The notes beneath the pieces were generated by a model. It worked only from the letters and a program-made list of their open reading frames with translations, was not told the DNA's origin and ran no database searches. The position numbers were made by a program, and so were the translations under genes. A stretch of 64,000 nt of DNA. It comes from Oligoflexia bacterium. Its GTDB lineage: Bacteria; Bdellovibrionota; Bacteriovoracia; Bacteriovoracales; Bacteriovoracaceae. How positions within the stretch are numbered: the first letter of the stretch is position 1; every line of letters starts with the position of its first letter. Below are positions 9,167-16,986 of the stretch, piece after piece. The stretch is from the NCBI GenBank assembly GCA_015232355.1, contig JADFZW010000003.1, forward strand, positions 62,001 through 126,000. Direction: 5' to 3'.

Positions 9167-9550
9167 ATGAATAGTAGCAATATTTGTTTCAATAGATTAT
9201 TAAAGGCCATTGAATCTTTAGAAAAAGCAGTGATTCCACCTCCTCTTAATGATAGAGAACGTGATGGTGCTATTCAAAGATTTGAATATACCTTTGAATT
9301 AGCATGGAAAACGGCAAAGAAGGTATTATTTGTACATGGGATCGTTGTAAATTCGCCAAATGCAACTATTAGAGAATTAGCTGTGCAGGGATGGATAGAA
9401 TCAAGTGAAAAATGGATGAAATTTTTAAATGCAAGAAATTCTACATCCCATATGTACTCAGAGGAATTAGCATCTGAAATATATGAACAGATTAAGTTTT
9501 TTTTACCGGAAGTTCAAAAGTTAGCAAAGCTATTGCAAGATCATAGTTAG
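9167..9550 (+). CDS. HEPN-domain toxin of a HEPN-MNT module (HI0074 family)
   Basis: The 127-residue helical protein contains GAIQRFEYTFELAWKTAKK, the hallmark of the nucleotidyltransferase-substrate-binding (HI0074) family. It also has an R-x4-H motif in ARNSTSHMY, the catalytic pair of HEPN ribonucleases. In characterised type VII-like pairs the HEPN toxin is an RNase that the MNT partner silences by adding nucleotides to a tyrosine next to this motif; a Tyr follows the His here (SHMYS). The MNT gene begins 17 bp downstream. A 6-bp tandem repeat (TAGAAA type, about 9126-9156) lies just before the ribosome site. Confidence 0.85.
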   Translation: MNSSNICFNRLLKAIESLEKAVIPPPLNDRERDGAIQRFEYTFELAWKTAKKVLFVHGIVVNSPNATIRELAVQGWIESSEKWMKFLNARNSTSHMYSEELASEIYEQIKFFLPEVQKLAKLLQDHS

Positions 9551-9567
9551 ATAACGAGAGATGAGAG

Positions 9568-9888
9568 ATGAGAGACGATAAATATTTTGGTTTAACTTCA
9601 GTGGAGCGAGAATTAATTATTTCTCTAATTAAACAAGAGTTATTTCCTGATCAAAAATTAAAAATTTGGATCTTTGGTTCTCGTGCACGACGGGATAATC
9701 AAAGATATAGCGATGTGGATTTATTATTAGAAATTGATCCTCCTTCAACTTTAACGACCGAACAATTTGTTAAAATGCAAAGTAATCTGGAAGAGAGTTA
9801 TATTCAATATAAAGTGGATCTCGTATGTTCTTCTACAATAGAAGAAAGTTATAGAGAAAATATTGAACGCGATAAAGTATTATTTTAG
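9568..9888 (+). CDS. MNT nucleotidyltransferase antitoxin
   Basis: The 106-residue minimal nucleotidyltransferase has the signature IFGSRARRDNQRYSDVDLLL, i.e. GS-x10-D-x-D, and a third acidic residue in YKVDLV. It pairs with the HEPN gene 17 bp upstream and probably neutralises it by nucleotidylation. The ATG at 9568 lies in a run of GAGAGATG repeats, and an earlier ATG at 9561 is out of frame. Its last 33 bases are duplicated after ettA, and a partial copy of the hairpin element begins two bases after its stop. Confidence 0.85.
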   Translation: MRDDKYFGLTSVERELIISLIKQELFPDQKLKIWIFGSRARRDNQRYSDVDLLLEIDPPSTLTTEQFVKMQSNLEESYIQYKVDLVCSSTIEESYRENIERDKVLF

Positions 9889-9890
9889 GA

Positions 9891-9940
9891 CCAGGGGTGT
9901 GTATTGCTCTGGATCCCAAGTGTGGCGTGGCACTTTTTCC
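9891..9940. repeat. Partial second copy of the hairpin element
   Basis: These 50 bases match 9061-9110 at 49 positions but lack the left arm, so this copy cannot form the full hairpin. Together with the 33-bp repeats at 8786 and 9857 it shows that this kilobase has been duplicated or rearranged. Confidence 0.8.
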
Positions 9941-10016
9941 TCAGTAGATTAAAGGTGTTTATTAAAATACTCTTACCTGGACTTGATTAGCGGAAATTAA
10001 ATTAGGGCAAACCTAA

Positions 10017-10040
10017 TTGTAAATTAAAAATAATTTACAA
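10017..10040. repeat. Perfect 10-bp inverted repeat upstream of the DUF4360 gene
   Basis: TTGTAAATTA at 10017-10026 and TAATTTACAA at 10031-10040 pair perfectly around AAAA. The repeat is about 80 bases upstream of the DUF4360 start. It could be an operator or an AT-rich hairpin; no T-run follows, so it is not a typical terminator. Confidence 0.45.
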
Positions 10041-10118
10041 CAGAGATATATTAAATTAAAAGATAAATCCTGGATTAGCATAAGTAACATTAAAAAAAAT
10101 TTTCATAGGAGGTTTTAT

Positions 10119-10748
10119 ATGTTTTCAATTTCAAGATTGACTACGGCATCGATTGCAATGATAGGAATAATCGCTGTCACGACTATTACAGCATTTGCTG
10201 CCAATGAAATTACATTAAGCAATCCAAATTTTGGAGGCAATGGTTGCCCTAGAGGCACATTTAGTGCAACCTTGGACCCAGACAATAGTAGCTTAAGTTT
10301 AATTTTTGATAAATACATAGCAGAGGCAGGAGGGAGTAGTGGGATAAGAGCAAGTAATAAAACTTGTAATATTCTTATTCCTATTAACGTAGCAAGAGGT
10401 TACAGTATTGCAATTATTAGATCAGATTATCGAGGATTTGTTAACCTACCTAACGGTGGAAATGTAAACATTAAAACAGATTATTTTTTTCATGGATATC
10501 CTGGATTTCACGATGAAAAAAGTTGGGATGTAGCAAACACCAATGATTATTTTTTCTCAAAAGAAATTAGTGAAAATAGAAGAACTTGGTCTAATTGTGG
10601 AAAGAAAGTTAACTTACACGTTAATACAAGTTTAAAAGTTAGAACTAATGTGAGTAATGAAGAAGTCTATGCTTCATTAGATACAATCGATGTAGCTAGT
10701 GGTGGAATTATTTACAAATTACTCTTGAAAAAATGTCCAAACAATTAA
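10119..10748 (+). CDS. Secreted DUF4360 protein
   Basis: The 209-residue product has a signal peptide ending in AFA and then the DUF4360 pattern: GNGCPRGTFSATLDPDNSSL, SLIFDKYIAEAGG, KTCNILIPINVARGYS and DYRGFVNLP. This family of small secreted proteins occurs in predatory and other bacteria and in fungi, and its function is unknown. The AGGAGG ribosome site before the ATG is strong. Cysteines are spread through the mature part, compatible with disulfides. It lies between the rearranged HEPN-MNT region and a convergent RCC1 gene. Confidence 0.8.
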   Translation: MFSISRLTTASIAMIGIIAVTTITAFAANEITLSNPNFGGNGCPRGTFSATLDPDNSSLSLIFDKYIAEAGGSSGIRASNKTCNILIPINVARGYSIAIIRSDYRGFVNLPNGGNVNIKTDYFFHGYPGFHDEKSWDVANTNDYFFSKEISENRRTWSNCGKKVNLHVNTSLKVRTNVSNEEVYASLDTIDVASGGIIYKLLLKKCPNN

Positions 10749-10814
10749 ATCGAACTTAATAAGAGTTGTGTTTGCGTACTTTCTTTTTATTATTTAAGAT
10801 TTCTGTTGTTCATC

Positions 10815-11699
10815 TTAATCGGATTTTACTTTTAGATTATTTGCTGGGGTTGCTTGGTTATAGTCGTTACGTCCCCAGCAAACTACACTATCATCATCTT
10901 TTATTGCACAAGAGTGACTCCAGCTCCCACCGAGAGCAATGCTTTTAACTTTACCAAGATTATTTGGAGTGGTTGCTCGTCCATTGGCACTATCTCCCCA
11001 ACAAATCACACTACCATCTTCTTTTATCGCACATGAGTGCTTATATCCAAGAGATAATTTATTATTGTTACTGTTGCCAAACGTGCGATATTTTTTTTCC
11101 CAATCGAGATTGAATTTTTCAATATCATCTTTTTCGAGAATTATTTTTTTTGTTTCATCAACAAATTTTTTTAACTTATTAACGTAACTTGCTTGTAGAT
11201 TTTTTAAATCTTTCGCCTTTACTGGAGTCATTATGTGAAGATAATCTTCATAGCTGTTGGCGTTGTCTTCTAGTACTTTTCTTTTGAAAAACATATGTGT
11301 ATCTTCGTTTGTTATGTTTTCTAAGAAGGAATTTAATTGCGATACCGGATGTAATTTGAAATATCTTTCAACAATAATACTAAGTAGAGTTGAGCTGTGA
11401 GTGCTTGAGAGTTTGTTTGTAATAGATGCTAGTGCTAAATCATCATTAAACACTTTGTCTGAGAGAAGGCACTTGTCGGCCGTGGATAGAAGAAATTTTT
11501 CAATCACTTTTTTATCATCACCGCCTGATGATTGTAACGTCTCTATAAACTGCAAATAACTTGTTGGTGTTTTGCAAACACCACTTAAGTTTAATTTAAT
11601 TGCCAAATATCGCTCTCTTGTAGCAGAATCCATCTGGGAATGATCGAAGTTGTTGTTTTGTAAATTGAAATCGCTTATAAGCACTCCTTGTAAATTCAT
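10815..11699 (-). CDS. RCC1-repeat protein, probably truncated
   Basis: About 200 residues of helical, unrecognised sequence are followed by two RCC1-like repeats: LGYKHSCAIKEDGSVICWGD and GGSWSHSCAIKDDDSVVCWG. RCC1/BLIP-II propellers normally need about seven repeats, but this reading frame stops soon after the second (NNLKVKSD), so the 3' part seems lost. There is also no signal peptide; an upstream TTG at 11708 adds only three residues, and stop codons lie before it. A hairpin repeat at 11732-11800 lies just upstream. I suspect both ends were lost in rearrangement. Confidence 0.6.
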   Translation of the reverse strand: MNLQGVLISDFNLQNNNFDHSQMDSATRERYLAIKLNLSGVCKTPTSYLQFIETLQSSGGDDKKVIEKFLLSTADKCLLSDKVFNDDLALASITNKLSSTHSSTLLSIIVERYFKLHPVSQLNSFLENITNEDTHMFFKRKVLEDNANSYEDYLHIMTPVKAKDLKNLQASYVNKLKKFVDETKKIILEKDDIEKFNLDWEKKYRTFGNSNNNKLSLGYKHSCAIKEDGSVICWGDSANGRATTPNNLGKVKSIALGGSWSHSCAIKDDDSVVCWGRNDYNQATPANNLKVKSD

Positions 11700-11731
11700 C
11701 TTTTGCAAATTAAGATTTTTACAATGGTTTT

Positions 11732-11800
11732 GGTGCCAGTCTACATTTGGTAGCTATGGAGCAGCTAATGTGTTGTTGCTACCATTCGGAGCGTGACACC
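11732..11800. repeat. Divergent hairpin repeat overlapping the antitoxin-like gene end
   Basis: Arms 11732-11753 (starting GGTGCCAG) and 11779-11800 (ending GTGACACC) pair at about 15 of 22 positions. The outer GGTG-CA bases recall the arms of the 9037 element. The right arm encodes the last residues of the PIN partner gene (VSRSEW), so this gene's C-terminus may have been set by a repeat insertion. The relation to the 9037 element is weak. Confidence 0.35.
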
Positions 11801-12000
11801 TTTTCCTTCTTTTCCTTTGCCTTTTCCTTTTTTTTTGTTTGTTTAAATTTTTCCAAGTAGGGGCCCAATATAGCATCCTGTTCAACTTTCTTTCTGCTCA
11901 TCTCTTGCCATTCCTGCTTTGTGCATTTTTTCTTTTCTTCTAAGAGCTCTTTCTGAATTTTATTTTTCATATCTACACAATCAAACTTTTTATTCTTCAT
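11779..12000 (-). CDS. Small partner gene (putative antitoxin) of the disrupted PIN toxin
   Basis: The 73-residue, highly charged helical protein begins MKNKKFDCVDMKNKIQ, the typical opening of small proteins encoded directly after PIN-domain genes of this type. The ATG at 12000 overlaps the stop of the PIN 3' remnant (TAA at 11990-11992), so the pair was once translationally coupled. The in-frame TTG at 12006 is a less likely start. The C-terminal lysine/glutamate run and VSRSEW end lie in a repeat arm and may not be native. With the PIN gene split by a RIT element, its transcription must now start inside or beyond the insertion. Confidence 0.65.
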   Translation of the reverse strand: MKNKKFDCVDMKNKIQKELLEEKKKCTKQEWQEMSRKKVEQDAILGPYLEKFKQTKKKEKAKEKKEKVSRSEW

Positions 12001-12100
12001 CTTCAATTACCTCACTAGGGGAATATATTGCTAATTCTCTATATCCATGTAGCAAATTAACACCATTATATTTTTTTATTTTATTGAAATTCACAATGTG
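11990..12100 (-). pseudogene. 3' remnant of the PIN toxin gene
   Basis: Read on the minus strand, 36 codons from CAC at 12100 give HIVNFNKIKK, NGVNLLHGYRELAIYSP, then SEVIEDEE and stop. This is the expected C-terminus of a PIN protein and continues exactly from WNFK in the 5' part at 15282. The RIT element lies between the two. Rejoining the parts gives a protein of about 158 residues. Confidence 0.85.
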
Positions 12101-12130
12101 GTTATTATGTTAATATTAACATAATAACCA
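12099..12130. repeat. 32-bp perfect palindrome at one end of the RIT element
   Basis: Bases 12099-12130 are a perfect palindrome centred between 12114 and 12115 (GTTAAT/ATTAAC core). It lies between the left inverted repeat and the PIN remnant, overlapping the repeat by two bases. There is no equivalent at the right end. It may be a recombinase binding site or crossover core. Confidence 0.85.
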
Positions 12131-12161
12131 TTATGTGAGGTAAAGAATAATGTTAAGATCC
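12129..12161 (+). repeat. Left terminal inverted repeat of the RIT element
   Basis: The 33 bases, starting CATTATGTGAGG and ending TTAAGATCC, are the exact reverse complement of 15249-15281. The identity stops on both sides of the 33 bases. Confidence 0.95.
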
Positions 12162-12184
12162 TATCTGATTGCGCCAATGTACCC

Positions 12185-13195
12185 TCATATCGCTTCCAAC
12201 CATTCAACTATGTTTTCATTTTTCCTCTTTAATTTCTCAATCTCCTTAAAATTTGATTTCTTAATTTTGCCTAAAGCTTTTTCTTTGGCCTCCATATTTA
12301 TCTCAACATAATTATTGGTAGTATTTAAGTCAACATGGCCCAACCAAGATTTTATTACAGAAATATCTACTCCAGATTGCAAAAGGTGCATAGCTGTAGT
12401 GTGCCTGAACGTATGTACTCCAATTTTCTTTCCTCTTAAGCTCTCACAATTTTGTACTGTCTTATCAAGATAGCTTTTAACTAAATAAAGAATTCCAAAA
12501 CGACTAATAGGAGTGCGCTTTTTACCTAAAAAAATTCTATCTTCTTGACTCTCATTATGCACACGCACTTTATAATAATTTTTTAATGCTATTGTTGTTC
12601 TCTCCCAAAGAGGAACGATTCTAGTTTTTTTGCCCTTGCCAGTAACTTGCATACTGTAAGGTTTCACCAATTTAACATCGCAAAATCTAAGATCACATAA
12701 TTCTTGTACTCGGGCCCCTGAATTGTACAGTGTAAGAAAAATTGCATAGTCTCTGATCCCTTGAATACTATTTTTATCAATTGTTTTAAAAAAAGAATCG
12801 ATTTCTTGCTCTGATAAATACGTAATCGATGAAATTTTTTCTTTTTTATTACTAATGGCCAGAATTTTTTGATATTGATCGCTATGTTCAAAATCTTCAG
12901 CAATCATGTACGAAAAAAAAGTTTTTATTACTGCTAACCTTTGATTTCTAGTAGAGATACTGTTATCCCTCTCTTTCTCTAATTTATTAAGAAAATCTAT
13001 CACTATATCTGCAGTAATATCTTGTTCGGATATGTTTTTAATTTTTTTCTTTTTTATTAGTGCTACATGCATGAAAAGTAATTTTAAAGTATCCCTATAG
13101 GAATAGATTGAGTTCATACTTAATCCTCTTTCATTAGGCAAATAATTTTGAAAATAATTTTGAACTTGTTTATGAATTGATTTTTTTTCTCTCAT
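12185..13195 (-). CDS. Tyrosine recombinase, third gene of the RIT trio
   Basis: The 336-residue product has a SAM-like N-terminal core-binding domain and a catalytic domain with ArgI in NSGARVQELCDLR (about 170), the HTFRH box, LGH and the nucleophile Tyr in TNNYVEINM (about 295). All catalytic positions are present. Its start overlaps the preceding recombinase gene by 26 bp, implying coupled translation of the trio. A lysine/glutamate-rich C-terminal extension of about 35 residues follows the tyrosine. Confidence 0.9.
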   Translation of the reverse strand: MREKKSIHKQVQNYFQNYLPNERGLSMNSIYSYRDTLKLLFMHVALIKKKKIKNISEQDITADIVIDFLNKLEKERDNSISTRNQRLAVIKTFFSYMIAEDFEHSDQYQKILAISNKKEKISSITYLSEQEIDSFFKTIDKNSIQGIRDYAIFLTLYNSGARVQELCDLRFCDVKLVKPYSMQVTGKGKKTRIVPLWERTTIALKNYYKVRVHNESQEDRIFLGKKRTPISRFGILYLVKSYLDKTVQNCESLRGKKIGVHTFRHTTAMHLLQSGVDISVIKSWLGHVDLNTTNNYVEINMEAKEKALGKIKKSNFKEIEKLKRKNENIVEWLEAI

Positions 13196-14171
13196 ATTTC
13201 CCCCTTATAATTTTTCTTTTTATTATGCTTTTTTCAAAAGTTATTGAAGCTCTTTGAAGCAATTCTAAACTACAATGTAAATAATACTGCGTATCTCTTA
13301 GATTACTATGCCCTAAATAAGTTGAAAGTACTGGCAAAAATATATTTGGATCTAAATCTTTTTTTCGGTAACATCGGTTTAATGTATTCGTTGCAAATGT
13401 ATGACGAAAATCTTTTACTGTAGGTAAAGAATTTTTGTTACCTCTTAAACCAGCTTTTTGAGCAATATTCCTGAAAATTTCGCAAAGTCCTTTCCTGTTT
13501 ATTCTTTTATTTTTAGTTCCAATTAAAAATGAATCATTTTTACATTCAATTATTTGAGCTAATGATTTTTTCTTAATATAAAGTTCAAGAGATTTCTTTG
13601 TACTTTTGTGAATAGGAACAATTCTAGACTTTCCAAATTTAGTTTTTCGAATCTCTATTGTTAAATTTTTTAAATCAACATCGCTATTATTTAAATTTAT
13701 TAATTCTGTAGGTCGCATACCTGTACACCAAGCAAGGCAAATAAGCATTTTATATGTAATCATGGTTAGAGGTGAAATCCGTAATTGTTCAATTGCTTCT
13801 AACAATTTTATTATATCACTTCGTTTATAAATATATGCTCTTATTATATAACTGTACTTGGGTATTAAGTTTTTACTTGGGATGTATGTTGATACACCTA
13901 TGTTATATAAATATTTGCAGTATTGATCTAACACTGTCAGAAGAGTTTTTTTGCTCATTGGTTTTAGATATTCTTTTGATTTAAAATAAGAAGTAACTGA
14001 GTTATGGTCAATTATCTTGGGCAATTTATTAGCATTAATAAAATTATAAAAGTCCCTCAAATAATTAAAGTCATTAATAATTTTATGACCTAATGATTTT
14101 CTATAAGATAAATAATTTGTAATATTTTTCCAAGATGCACTGGAATTAGTTAATATTTTATTTTTTCTCAT
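13170..14171 (-). CDS. Tyrosine recombinase, second gene of the RIT trio
   Basis: The 333-residue integrase-like protein carries ArgI in CTGMRPTELINL, a KDFRH box in which lysine replaces the usual first histidine (seen in some family members), YLGHS, and the candidate nucleophile in RDTQYYLH. The stretch between the boxes (RKTKFGKSRIVPIH) supplies the conserved beta-hairpin lysine region. It overlaps both neighbours (14 bp upstream, 26 bp downstream). The three proteins are diverged from one another, as expected for RIT trios in which each subunit has a distinct role. Confidence 0.9.
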   Translation of the reverse strand: MRKNKILTNSSASWKNITNYLSYRKSLGHKIINDFNYLRDFYNFINANKLPKIIDHNSVTSYFKSKEYLKPMSKKTLLTVLDQYCKYLYNIGVSTYIPSKNLIPKYSYIIRAYIYKRSDIIKLLEAIEQLRISPLTMITYKMLICLAWCTGMRPTELINLNNSDVDLKNLTIEIRKTKFGKSRIVPIHKSTKKSLELYIKKKSLAQIIECKNDSFLIGTKNKRINRKGLCEIFRNIAQKAGLRGNKNSLPTVKDFRHTFATNTLNRCYRKKDLDPNIFLPVLSTYLGHSNLRDTQYYLHCSLELLQRASITFEKSIIKRKIIRGKYERKKINS

Positions 14172-15174
14172 TTTTTAGTCCAACTTTATGCAAATGTACT
14201 GGCCATGGGCAGGTTAACCGTTCAAGTTGTTTTAAATTTACTTTCGTATAAATGAATGTAGAAGAGATGGCTCTGTGACCGAGAAAATCTGAAACTACTT
14301 TTATAGACAATCCATCTGATAATTGCTTGGTTGCAAAGGCATGCCTGATAGCATGTGGCCCTTTGGGCATTCCTATTGGTAGTTGAATATTTAATTTGGA
14401 AATATACCTATTAACTATTGACCACAATGCACTTAATGGCCTTTGGAAACTATCTTTACTATTACTGCTTGCATATGGGAAAAAAATAAATCCTTGGGCC
14501 AAAGTTTTATGCATCTTATGCTTTTTAAAATATAAAAATAAGGCACTTGCAACTTCCTTTGTTAATGGAACTACAAGATCTTTTCCTCTTTTGTTTCCAG
14601 AAAAAAATATTTTCTGAGCTTCCCAATTAATGTTTTCAAAACGCAATATTCTGAGTTGATTTTGTCTTATGCCATAAGTTGCTAGCATTAAAAGAATTGC
14701 ATAGTCTCTACTGCCTATTTTGGTTCGTCTATCAGGAGCATTTATAATAAGTTTGACTGTATTCCATGAAAATCCTCTAGGAATTGAACTTAATCTATAT
14801 CTTTTAAAACCCTGAATGCTTATAGATAAATCATTTTTATGATACCCTCTTAAAAATAAAAATTTGAAGAATCCTCTAAGCGCACTAACTATATTTTGCA
14901 TTTGAGTAGTAGAATGATATTTAAATGTTTTAATGACATATTTGTGGATATCAGTTGCTTTAAGATGCTTTATCTTAGAGGGCGAAGAAAGATTTTTATA
15001 TTTTAATAAAAATTTTAAAACAGGGTCCTTTTGATTATAAATTGATCCCAATGATAGACCTTTTACCTCTGTCAAATGCGTGATATATTCAGAATATAAT
15101 GAAGGAAGTTTTTTCCTTTTTTGCAAAATGGTAGTTTCCAGCACTCTTGGTTTGGTATAAATATTTCTTTCCAT
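14158..15174 (-). CDS. Tyrosine recombinase, first gene of the RIT trio
   Basis: The 338-residue product has the core-binding domain (LTEVKGLSLGSIYNQ) and a catalytic domain with ArgI in ATYGIRQNQLRILR, HAIRHAFAT, FLGHR, and the nucleophile in STFIYTKV. It is the promoter-proximal gene; the right inverted repeat begins 75 bp upstream of its ATG, so its promoter must lie in or near that repeat. The stop overlaps the second gene by 14 bp. Confidence 0.9.
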   Translation of the reverse strand: MERNIYTKPRVLETTILQKRKKLPSLYSEYITHLTEVKGLSLGSIYNQKDPVLKFLLKYKNLSSPSKIKHLKATDIHKYVIKTFKYHSTTQMQNIVSALRGFFKFLFLRGYHKNDLSISIQGFKRYRLSSIPRGFSWNTVKLIINAPDRRTKIGSRDYAILLMLATYGIRQNQLRILRFENINWEAQKIFFSGNKRGKDLVVPLTKEVASALFLYFKKHKMHKTLAQGFIFFPYASSNSKDSFQRPLSALWSIVNRYISKLNIQLPIGMPKGPHAIRHAFATKQLSDGLSIKVVSDFLGHRAISSTFIYTKVNLKQLERLTCPWPVHLHKVGLKNEKK

Positions 15175-15248
15175 GAGTGTTTATCGGAACAATTAAAATT
15201 ATGTTAAGGAAAATTTTCTATTATTAGTATTTAAGAGGGAAGGTATGC

Positions 15249-15281
15249 GGATCTTAACATTATTCTTTACCTCACATAATG
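15249..15281 (-). repeat. Right terminal inverted repeat of the RIT element
   Basis: This is the exact reverse complement of 12129-12161. The outer end abuts codon AAA of the PIN gene. The repeat itself supplies the false end of the PIN frame (His-Tyr-Val-Arg, stop at 15267). Confidence 0.95.
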
Positions 15282-15647
15282 TTTGAAATTCCAACTAACA
15301 ATCAAATCCACTGCCGATATTGTTGCCACGGCAATATGTTCAGCATCTCCTAGTGATTTTTCTCCAACAATCTTATTAGCAATATAAGCATCTCTTAACT
15401 CCTCAATTTTCACGTCTATGTCAATTATTTCTAAAGAGCTTTGAGGAATTGTAGCAAATAACTCCTTTACCTCCTTAGGTGATTTTTCAAGTTCTTTAAT
15501 TATCGTTTCAGAAATGACTACCTTAAAAGATCCATTTTTAACTTGATCAAAAAACTTTTTTGATTTTTCGTTGAATTCATCATCAAAACAACCACCAAAA
15601 ACGGAAGTATCTACAAATACTCTCAATTTATTTTTAGTTTTGTTCAT
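15282..15647 (-). pseudogene. 5' part of PIN-domain toxin gene, interrupted by the RIT element
   Basis: The 122 native codons start VFVDTSVFGG after a short lysine-rich head and continue with ISETIIKELEKSP and KSLGDAEHIAVATISAVDLIVSWNF. The acidic PIN residues (Asp in VDTS, Glu in ISETI, Asp in LGDAE) are all present, so the metal-site part of this ribonuclease family is intact. The frame then reads four codons into the RIT inverted repeat and stops at 15267. The missing 36 C-terminal residues are at 11990-12100. A truncated but stable product is possible; loss of function is more likely. Confidence 0.85.
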
Positions 15648-15852
15648 TCTTTAATCTCCTTGACTTAAAAATATTCATATCTTACCAAAAAATGTGCTTC
15701 TCATGCAAGATGCGACTTACGCTAAGTTTTATTTTTTCACAAAAATCAAGAGACTATTATAGTATCCTCACGTTTATAAAAGGAACAAAGTCTATAGAGT
15801 CGACTATATGCGAACAATAAAAAGCATTATGTAAGGTGCCACCCGACTTTTT

Positions 15853-16986
15853 TTAAACAGGTAAACTTACAACTTCATACACTTCGCTTACAACTCGATT
15901 ACACATGAATATAACCATATCAATATTTTGTTCTATCAGCTTTTCGAGATAATTAAAATTGATCTCTTTGTATTCTGAGTAAAGGGCGTAGAGTAGGGCC
16001 AAACGCTTTATTACCTCTTGAGCGGAGTTGGCGTGCAGAGAGGAAATCATTCCCTTGTGACCTGTATTTAGATTTAACATTAATGGAATTATCTCTGGCC
16101 CTCTAACCTCTCCCACAATTATGCGATCAGGTCGCAATCTTAAGGCGTAATTGCAATACTCAGTAAGAGTTTTTTTTTGATGAAATTCATTGGAGAGTAG
16201 ATGTGTGACATTGGCGCGAGAAAAGGATAATGATAATTCGTGAGTCTCTTCTAGAATAACCAAATGTTCATTTAAAGGGATCTCTTTTAATAGAGTATTC
16301 AGGAGTGAGGTTTTTCCACTATTGGTGGCTCCGGCAATGATAATATTTTTTTTTGCTTTAATCGCTGATAGAACAAGTTCTAATTTATCACCTTCAAGAT
16401 TAAAGGATTTGAAATTAAATTGCTGAGTAGATATTTTTCTTATAAATAGTTTTGAGTATTGATGAGGTGTAATGGAGTGATGAATGAGTGTGGTTCGTAA
16501 TTTTTGAGAGGCAATTTCCATATTAAAACTGCAAAAGGGATTAGAGTAGTTAAATGCTTGTTTATTTGTTATGGCCAAAACTGTGATCGTCATTTCCACA
16601 TCATCTTGTGTGAGATTATTAATTTCAGATTCAGCATCAGTTTCAGTTTCAGTTTCAGTTTCAATTTTAAGATGGTTGAGCTTTCCATGTATATCAATAT
16701 CTATATTTTGAAGGTCATGATAGATTATTTCACTTATTTGAGGATTTGTTATTACTGAGGATAAAAACTTTAGATTGCAAATATTATCATACCAATTTTT
16801 TAAATTGTTTTTATATTTTTCCTCTACTGAGGGATTAAAGTGATCATTTACATGATAATGAGATTGAAAGTTATTTATTATGTGATCATAGGTAAGAATT
16901 TCTCCTCTGTTTAAGAATTTTTTGAAATCCTCTTTACTCTTCTTTAATGCAATTTCTAGTGCTGTTTCAATTGATGGTAAGTTCAT
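15853..16986 (-). CDS. cpaF: CpaF/TadA-type secretion ATPase
   Basis: The 377-residue ATPase has Walker A GATNSGKTSLL (about residue 220), a Walker B-like VILEETHEL, and LRLRPDRIIVGEVRGPE plus ISSLHANSAQEVIKRL, the arginine/histidine boxes of CpaF/TadA motors. It would power assembly of the Flp pilus from the cytoplasmic face. At 377 residues it is shorter than usual (about 450), mainly at the N-terminus, where an ETETET repeat from a 6-bp tandem repeat (16638-16661) occurs. It is the last gene of the operon and overlaps the secretin stop by ATGA. Confidence 0.9.
   Translation of the reverse strand: MNLPSIETALEIALKKSKEDFKKFLNRGEILTYDHIINNFQSHYHVNDHFNPSVEEKYKNNLKNWYDNICNLKFLSSVITNPQISEIIYHDLQNIDIDIHGKLNHLKIETETETETDAESEINNLTQDDVEMTITVLAITNKQAFNYSNPFCSFNMEIASQKLRTTLIHHSITPHQYSKLFIRKISTQQFNFKSFNLEGDKLELVLSAIKAKKNIIIAGATNSGKTSLLNTLLKEIPLNEHLVILEETHELSLSFSRANVTHLLSNEFHQKKTLTEYCNYALRLRPDRIIVGEVRGPEIIPLMLNLNTGHKGMISSLHANSAQEVIKRLALLYALYSEYKEINFNYLEKLIEQNIDMVIFMCNRVVSEVYEVVSLPV

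Larger units (their letters stand above)
12101..15281 (-). mobile_element. RIT element (recombinase in trio), complete
   Basis: Three consecutive, overlapping tyrosine recombinase genes of similar size (338, 333 and 336 residues) on the minus strand are bracketed by perfect 33-bp inverted repeats (12129-12161 and 15249-15281). This is the defining layout of RIT elements. The target can be read directly: a PIN gene is cut after the codon for Lys in WNFK (15282) and resumes at 12100 in frame. The left boundary is set at 12101 because host sequence resumes at 12100; whether the palindrome at 12099-12130 belongs to the element is inferred. No cargo gene is present. Confidence 0.9.

Noticed and set aside
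15825..15836. CATTATGTAAGG resembling the start of the RIT inverted repeat
   Set aside because: Only the first 12 bases match, with one mismatch, and similarity does not extend inward, so chance is likely.
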